A stretch of DNA of 64,000 nucleotides from Salvator merianae (lineage: Eukaryota; Chordata; Lepidosauria; Squamata; Teiidae): contig QVOM02000001.1 in NCBI GenBank assembly GCA_003586115.2, forward strand, positions 12,591,610-12,655,609, read 5' to 3'. Within the stretch, counting starts at the first letter, position 1. The number at the start of each line of letters is the position of its first letter. This document shows, one piece after another, positions 57,544 through 64,000 of the stretch. Both the position numbers and the translations under genes were made by a program. The notes beneath the pieces were generated by a model that made no database searches, was not told the DNA's origin, and saw nothing but the letters and a program-made list of their open reading frames with translations.

Positions 57544-58730
57544 TTGGTCTCAGGCCTTCCGCTTACGCTGTATGACCAAATAATTGATAATCGTTTGTCT
57601 GCATCACAACACTCCTTGCCCTTTGACTGCTGTTGACTTGCCCAGTACGTTGCTGTCAGTCACCCCACCCCCCTCAAACAGTCAACCAAGGAACACAAGG
57701 AAATGTGGAGTCCTCCTTGAAAATGTTGACCCTAGGATGGCTTCTTCACCAGAAAGATGAAAGTCTCTAACCTGTAATGTGTTTCCACAGGCATTTCAAT
57801 ATTCTTGGGTTTAGTGATGTGAATTTGTGCATCTTTATATTGGTGAGAGATTCAGATTTACCAAGGTATATCCAGTGCAGCTTTAGTCACTGAATAAAGA
57901 GGGACCTACAATGAACTTCTTTCACATGAGACAACACCGGACTAGTTAAAAAGTACTGAAAAGAGATTCCTTAAAAGGAGATTGGAATGACTTGCTGGCA
58001 TATTCTGATGTGTGTCATGTAAACTAGGAGCACTCTTATGTTGATCCCAAAAGACCCTATTTGCAAACATACAAGGGGTCTCTGTCTCACTTAATGCCTT
58101 TTGTGTTAAATTTACACATACTGTGCATAGTATTTACATTGTGCTACCATATGTTTCAGCAAATTGCATATGGTGATGACACAGTTTGCAGAAATTTAGC
58201 AGGTTCCCAGGGTCACATTTTCCCAGGAGTGCTATTGAAAAACCTACTTCAGGTGAATAATTTGACATTTAAAAATGGCTGCCATGAAGGATTATTTTCA
58301 AGAGCACTTCCACATAAGCATAACTGGGTCTGCAGACAAAACTTTGTTAAGAGAGGACAAGAAGTCCAGCATCATCTAGTGGCTAGCCTGCTGGGTCAGA
58401 ACCTAAGGGCAAAATCATATGGACTTTGTGGGGATGGCTATATACACAGGATCGCTTCATGTATGGATGCATTAAAAAAACCTGCATTAACACAGTTTAA
58501 AAAATAAGCCTCCTATCAAGCTTACCTCCCATTGGCTGCCACCAACCCAACTTTCCATGGCTCCTACTGGTCAACCATCCCTAGCAGCCATTTCCAGGCT
58601 GCTGTTGGCTATAGGAGCCTGTGTAGCTTCCCACCCCATCTGACCTAAACTGCGAGGCACCCCGAGAATTATTACTTCCCATCTGTGGAAAGGGCACACA
58701 AGTCTCATCTTTGGAATGAGGAAAAGTGTT
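57544..58730. other. intergenic, nothing recognised
   Basis: No gene found; the 148-codon frame at 58061-58507 lacks domain features. A block with CCAAT-type motifs at 58525-58620 resembles 25009-25100. Confidence 0.4.
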
Positions 58731-58733
58731 TTT

Positions 58734-58935
58734 ATTATTATTATTATTTTACATTTGTCCCTAAGAGTCCTGGGGTCTGAATCCCTACTCTGCTATGGCA
58801 CCTCAGTGTATGAACTTGAGGCAGTCATGATCTCTCAGTTTAACCTACCTCTCAGAGTTGTTGTGAGGATGGAGAGCAGGAGAATAACCTTTGCAGCTGT
58901 TTGGGAAAAGCAGAGGATGTAAATGCTGAAACAAA
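58734..58935 (+). mobile_element. SINE with MIR-like core, preceded by (TTA)n
   Basis: GGGGTCTGAATCCCTACTCT is a B-box region. It is followed by CTCAGTTTAACCTACCTCTC and AGAGTTGTTGTGAGGATGGA, the core typical of squamate SINEs. A short TTA repeat (58731-58748) lies at its left edge. Confidence 0.65.
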
Positions 58936-59390
58936 CAAGAAACCTTACCAAGGCTATCCCCCCCCCCCCATTGATTTCTGACTCACAGCAGCCTATGTTC
59001 ACTTTCTCATAGGTAGGCATGAGAACACAAAGTCCAAGAAGCTCTCTAAGATTGCCCTCAGGCTTTGGCATTCCTGTTGCAATTCTTCCTGCCCCCAAGA
59101 ACATTGACATATTGGCCAATTCTCCGTGAGACAGAACTTCTGTGCCTTTAATTCTCTGCAGCATGGGAAGAATTTTAACTGGTGTCACCTTTGACCAGCT
59201 GTAGTGTGCTTTGAAGGAAAGGTTTGCTGACTCAAAAGTTCCCCTTCCAGCAAAATTTTTAAAGAAGTAGGAGCCCTTTCTCCTTTATTATGGCTGGCCA
59301 AATCACCCACAAAAAGTAGTGTAAAGAAGCTGGCAGAAGCCTTGCTTTTCTAAGCCTTCAACCAGTGGCCCAAAAGCCATTAATTCAATT

Positions 59391-59525
59391 TACCCAGGAT
59401 TGTATTGAGAATGCCAGACACATAATCGTGTCATTCCCAGTACAATCCTGGGTTAGTGAGGTGATATCCTGTAATTTGGCTGTTATGGGAAATTTGGCAG
59501 TCATGCTGGGTTTCCCATAATAGCA
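59391..59525. mobile_element. hairpin-rich MITE-like element
   Basis: ACCCAGGATTGTATTGAGAATG (first 20 bases shown as ACCCAGGATTGTATTGAGAA; 59392-59413) pairs imperfectly with CATTCCCAGTACAATCCTGG(GT) at 59432-59453. A second stem is formed by GCTGTTATGGGAAA (59479-59492) and TTTCCCATAATAGC (59511-59524). The second stem resembles the one at 39960-40001. Confidence 0.6.
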
Positions 59526-60611
59526 AGGGTTACTTATGTGTCTGCCTGCTCCTTCTGTTATTATTTCACTTGGGGCTACCAGGATGCCAGCCAAGTGTAT
59601 GAAAACAAGAAAAGGAAGCGGATTGGTGCTTGGCTGGCTTCCGGGTTGCTACAAGTGGAATTATAACGAAAGGAGCTGGTTGTCACCAGGTGAGCCCATG
59701 ATTGCCTCCTGTGCTTGATGAGGATGGCAAAAGACAATTGCCTCTTGTTATCTGGAGACATCCTTTGGTTATTGTTTGGCAGTCACATCGCACTCAGCTG
59801 GAGCTTTGAAGCTGCTAATGCTGAATTACTTAGCTTTTCCTTCGCTCAAGCACTCCTGTCTCTGTGTTGCCCTAGTTTCACATCATAGGCAGTGTCAAAA
59901 ATCAGAAAACTAACAAGCCTGTAGATAATCATGAACATTTCTAGAGTAATTTCAAAAAGAAGCAGTGCTCCCCGCATGGTTCTACTTTGTCTGGAAAACA
60001 GCACCGGAGAATTAGAGGCCGTACCTGCAGTATGCATGAATGTCAGAGCACCTGAAGATCATTTAAAATGGATTATCAAGCTATCAGCTCCCTTTGCGGG
60101 CCAATTTACTGGCTTGAATGCCCACTGTACCTGCTTCAGTGACTACTCAGGCCTAACTTTATGCGCTACCTGAACTTCTCTGCATTTGTGTGCTTATCTC
60201 GCCTGCCCTTTCTTCCCTGGCAGAGGAAAAGAGAGCATTGATGGGTGTTTGGGGTGGAATATTAGACAGCAAGATGTACTGGAGATGTGTAGTATGTTCC
60301 TCTGAGTAATTTGGAACAGTCACACATCTTCTGAAGTGAGTATTTGGTAGAGGAATCCCTCTTTTTCATGAACACAGGGCATACAATCGTGCTCTGCCTC
60401 TGAGACTGCTGTATTTCAGCTGGGTTGCAGCATTGGGTCTGCTTTCTGTAATATCCTAATGTCTGCACATCCCCTTACTACCACCACCTGACAGAAAGAA
60501 GGGCACGTGGGAAAGCCTGAAGAAAAATTGGTGAATACTGTTCCTTTAATTCAGATCAAAGAGCCAGACCAGCATCAAGATCTTCACCACCTTAACTATT
60601 TACCATAATTT
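59526..60611. other. intergenic, nothing recognised
   Basis: No gene or nameable repeat recognised. Confidence 0.45.
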
Positions 60612-61653
60612 GGCTGCGTTCCGACACGGCATTTAATCAGTTTACAGGCCGTCTTCAGTTCCCGCTGTCCCGACATGATCTTGCCGTTCCGTAACTTTTA
60701 TGGATTAAATTGGCGAAATCCGGATTACTTTGTCTTCGGATTTAATGAACTCTCAAGCCGTTCCAGATCGCTAGCGTGCTTTACTTTGTGCTGTGGGCAC
60801 GGGGAAAGCGATTATTTGAGAGGGACCGTACTGTTTTGGGGGGCGTGCAGAGGGAGGGATCCCCATTTTGTGCCGTCCAATGACAGACTTTGTGGGTGGG
60901 CAGGAAGCACATTAGTTTCCTCTGCCTCCATTATCCCCCCTTCCCTCGCTGCCAGGGGAAAAGAAATCGTCCTCCTTCTTCGCTAAGCTGCGGTCCTGCC
61001 AGGAAGAAATTAAAGGCTTTCTCCACTTCCGTCTGCTCTTTAAAGCAAAAAATAAACTGAGCCTGTTTGGAGTTTTGCCGTGGTCAGCACACAGTTAAAA
61101 ATAGTAGAGCCCCCCCCCACGTTCCCTCCCCACTTTTCCCCTCTGTTATGGACCTCTCCCTGCTTTTACGCTACTTTTAAATTGCGCAGTTGCGTTAAAG
61201 TGCATCAGCAGGGGAGCTCAAAAGTTCAAAAGAACTTTAAAAAGCTTAAAGTTCATAGTTTTAAAGTGAACATAGTTTTAAAGTTCTGCTTGTGTAGACA
61301 GAGGCTGCAGGGAGGAGAAGGAGCAAATGGCGAATGCCTAGTAACGCTGCCAAGTGAATCCCTGTTCTGAAGCAGCAGCGGGGACATACGGAGAGCGGAG
61401 CTGGAGTTTCCCGCCCCTGTGACGTCAAGGTTTGAACATTGGGACTGCAGCCAATCGCTGACTGCATAGGGAGGAGAATTTGACGAGGGGTGGAGGCAGA
61501 AAGGGTACTGCCAAGCACGGGAAATATCAGTGTGGGAACGAGCAAGTACGAATTGACTCCGTGTTAAACTGTAACTGTGGGAACGACCAGAAGACGAATT
61601 CACTGCGTGTACTCTTCTGATACGGATTACATTGACGATGTCCGACCGCGGCC
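60612..61653 (+). mobile_element. GGCC-TIR DNA transposon, copy 4, internally shortened
   Basis: It starts GGCTGCGTTCCGACACGGC and ends GACGATGTCCGACCGCGGCC, 1042 bp. It is collinear with copies 1-3 but lacks several internal segments, for example part of the stretch between the AAAAAATAAACT block and the C run. It keeps both a perfect CRE (TGACGTCA, 61420-61427) and CCAAT (61451-61455). Flanks are TTT and TTA. Confidence 0.88.
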
Positions 61654-63390
61654 TTAGAGTACATACAATCAGACTATTCTATGAGCCTTGTTTTCCTGGA
61701 CTTCTAGCTCCTCACCTCCACTGAAGATGAGCTGGGGGAGGCAGTCTGCACCTCAGCTCTGTCTGGGCTCCCAAGAAGTTAGTGGAGCCCTTATCTGAGC
61801 ACATTTACTGTATCTTCAACCTTGAGGGTGTGGAGTCAAGGATTGTTTTTTGGTGGCAGAAGTTTTCATGGCTGCAGATAACGCTTTAGTTAAATAAAGG
61901 TTAAGTAAATGCCTGCCTCTAAATTGCAAGGAGCTCCTATATACAGGCAATCTACTTAAGAAGGTGTGTGGCAGTTCTGAATTACTTGGAACAGAGTTCC
62001 ACACACCTCAAAGGTTGATTACAGAATCAGCCAGTGGCATCACTTGATGGAAGGTAGGTTATACTACTGAGGTGGGAAGGAACAAAAACAGAAGTCTTGC
62101 AGAACAGATAGGGTCTGAGTAAGAAGGATGTAGGAGTGAAACCGGGAAAGAATAAGTTTTTAAAAAAATTAAATTGTTTTATCCATTTATTACAAACTGA
62201 TGCACAGAAAAACCACCAAAATCTTGAGATAAAAAATAGAATCCAATCTACTCTATATGTATGAAGATGGCTATGTGGGTATATGAGAAAAAGTATGGAG
62301 AATCCTTCCTCCTAAGAGAGCTTCAGGAAATTATGAGAAGGACTATCTCTGTGGTAATCTACAGAGAGAGAGGTGACATTGCATATAATACATTCATGGA
62401 CAAAAAAAAATAAAAATGCAATACAGTAATACATGCTAAACCCCACTAGACGTTATGCATGCACGCCTGATTGTGTTATATGGCTTTGGATGGTCCTAGA
62501 AGATACTCAAGCATGAAGGCAGAACTCACATGTCCAGTGGCAGTCAGTGAGGATGGGTGTGTTGCAAATGGAAGCCCCCCACCATGAGGCACGGAAGAGG
62601 GGTTTCCACCTGCCACTCTCTTTGCTGGCTGTCACTGTACATGTGTTGTATAGCAATCAATGGGGCAGAGTGATTTTCTGTTGCTTGCCTTCAAATAAGG
62701 TGATCTTCTTGTTCTGCTGTATATCTCCATTGACCAGAACTATGCTGACATGTGGAGGTACTTATCCTCAACCACTCCTGCAAGTACCATGCCACTGTAC
62801 TGACAACTTAATGAAGATGGTTGGTGATATAACTGGCTCACAGCCTCATTTGTCCCCACAATATGTCCCCACACAATTCTTCCACTGCATATTCAAGACC
62901 TTTGTGAAGCTCAGAAAGAGATGAACTTGAGTGACCAGATGAGGAGGAGGAAAGAAACCCTGCATTTTTAATAGCAGAGGGAATTTCAGCAGCTGTGCAA
63001 CAATGATAAGCTATATGCAACTGTTAAGGGTACATAAATCCTGTCTTCCTTTCCATCTGACTACACTAAAGCTGCATCTACACTATGTTTTAACCCAGCT
63101 TCAGTTCACATTCAGAGTGAGATGACACATAAGCAAAGTGACTAGCACTTTTCTTTCTACATTATCTAATTCAAAGTGGATTTTATGGGTTAGATAATGC
63201 TGACAGAAAACAGCTTGGTGCTTTGCTGGTGTCTTCTCTTACTCTAAAAGTGTACTGAAGATGGATTAAACTCAGGTGTGAATGTAACTGCACTATTAGG
63301 GCACTTAAATGCACCTCTGAATTAGCTTAATGCACAAAACCATATATTTTCTACCTTGCAGGTATATGACCTTGTTAGGATACGAGGGTC
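61654..63390. other. intergenic, mostly unrecognised
   Basis: No gene recognised. A minus-strand frame at 62004-61816 (MWNSVPSNSELPHTFLSRLP) faintly recalls the LWNSLP motif near L2 ends and may be a LINE relic. Oligo-A tracts occur near 62160 and 62400. Confidence 0.4.
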
Positions 63391-63615
63391 ATGACTGCAC
63401 TGGGTCAGTAGACTTGCCCAGAGGATCAGCTAGATTGCTCTGTCTGCACTATGGAGCAGTCTAGGAACTATATTACTTTGTCCACATAGGATAGAACTTC
63501 AGAGTGGGCTACAGAACAAAAGTGATGCTGTAGCCCACTCCAAGCATGGACTGCTTGTCAACAATCCATGCAGTGGTCTAGCTGGTTTACTGGACCAGCA
63601 GCCCATGTGCAGACA
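63391..63615. repeat. weak palindromic region
   Basis: TGACTGCACTGGGTCAGTAG at the left and GGTTTACTGGACCAGCAGCC, CATGTGCAGACAG at the right show imperfect inverted similarity. An inner pair, GAGTGGGCTACAG and CTGTAGCCCACTC (63500-63542), is perfect over 13 bases. Probably an old palindromic MITE of the CTGCACTGG group. Confidence 0.5.
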
Positions 63616-63767
63616 GCACTCAGGCTATGGAATCGTATACCAACCATGCCTTGTGACATTTTGCTGGACAGAAATGGTCCCAGTAGTTTACTGCTTCTGG
63701 GCACCTGGCTAAAACACCTCCAGCTGGCAACCTTGGTTGGGCCAGGATGGGCTGCCCCCAAAACAAA

Positions 63768-63947
63768 GGCCCTTTCTGCACTTGGAAGTATTCCAGATTA
63801 TATCTCAGAATAGGGACCTGCCATCTGCATGCTAGCGCAGACTATGGTAGACCCTGGGCAAAACCTTTCATAGTTTGCACTAGCATGTGCATAGCAGGTC
63901 CCTATTCTGGGATATAATCCACGATAAAGCCAAGTGCAGAAAGGGCC
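63768..63947. mobile_element. 180-bp palindromic MITE, GGCC termini, AAA flanks
   Basis: It starts GGCCCTTTCTGCACTTGGAA and ends CCAAGTGCAGAAAGGGCC, with inverted halves. It is the same length as 24829-25008. AAA flanks both sides (63765-63767 and 63948-63950), supporting a 3-bp target duplication for this family. Confidence 0.88.
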
Positions 63948-64000
63948 AAACAGTCCTTAGAACACTCCAGCGGCAGCCCAGAACACCATGGGTCAGGTTG

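Noticed and set aside
21000..64000. Endogenous retrovirus or other viral insertions
   Set aside because: No gag, pol or env-like coding block, primer-binding site or paired LTRs were recognised. The RT remnants are of the non-LTR L2 type.
1..64000. CRISPR arrays, bacterial operons, Shine-Dalgarno sites
   Set aside because: The spliced keratin gene and LINE/SINE content show a vertebrate genome, so prokaryotic features are not expected and none were seen.

Overview
This is a vertebrate nuclear window, most likely from a lepidosaur (squamate-type) reptile. The evidence is seven spliced keratin exons with clean GT-AG junctions. The background carries L2, CR1 and L1 LINEs, tRNA-derived SINEs, a Penelope-like element and many short DNA transposons. 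The assignment to lizards and relatives is inferred from the mix of repeats; no species can be named.

One protein-coding gene is supported: KRT18 (keratin 18, type I), on the minus strand. Its coding exons run from 20970 down to 9990. They give a reading frame of 402+83+157+165+126+224+118 = 1275 nt, or 424 residues plus stop. All splice sites and phases agree, so the gene looks intact. A TATA box lies at 21069-21075 and a poly(A) signal at 9877-9882. Intron 1 is about 6.2 kb. No KRT8 or EIF4B exon, the neighbours in mammals, was seen in the 43 kb upstream or the 10 kb downstream.

Layout. 1-9860: downstream intergenic DNA with a GC-rich hAT MITE that mimics a CpG island (8-bp target duplication), a CR1 tail and two TA-flanked palindromic MITEs. 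9861-21080: KRT18, with an inverted Penelope-like element in intron 6, and a SINE, an L2 fragment and a palindromic MITE in intron 1. 21100-28850: promoter-proximal DNA, an antisense L2 reverse transcriptase relic, a 194-bp tandem duplication and the first copy of a 1.2-kb DNA transposon. 28850-32620: a three-layer nest in which an L1 derivative sits inside the 1.2-kb transposon, which sits inside an L2. 32620-64000: gene-free DNA with an L1 3' end, CR1 and L2 tails, SINEs, several palindromic elements and two more copies of the 1.2-kb family.

The most notable material is repeat biology rather than a gene system. The main points are a four-copy, 1.0-1.2 kb family with GGCC-type termini and promoter-like motifs, a group of smaller MITEs with related termini, and hammerhead-like motifs in the Penelope-like element. 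In the gene itself, keratin 18 lacks the second caspase site known from mammals. Statements about family membership rest on recognition by eye; no database search was possible.
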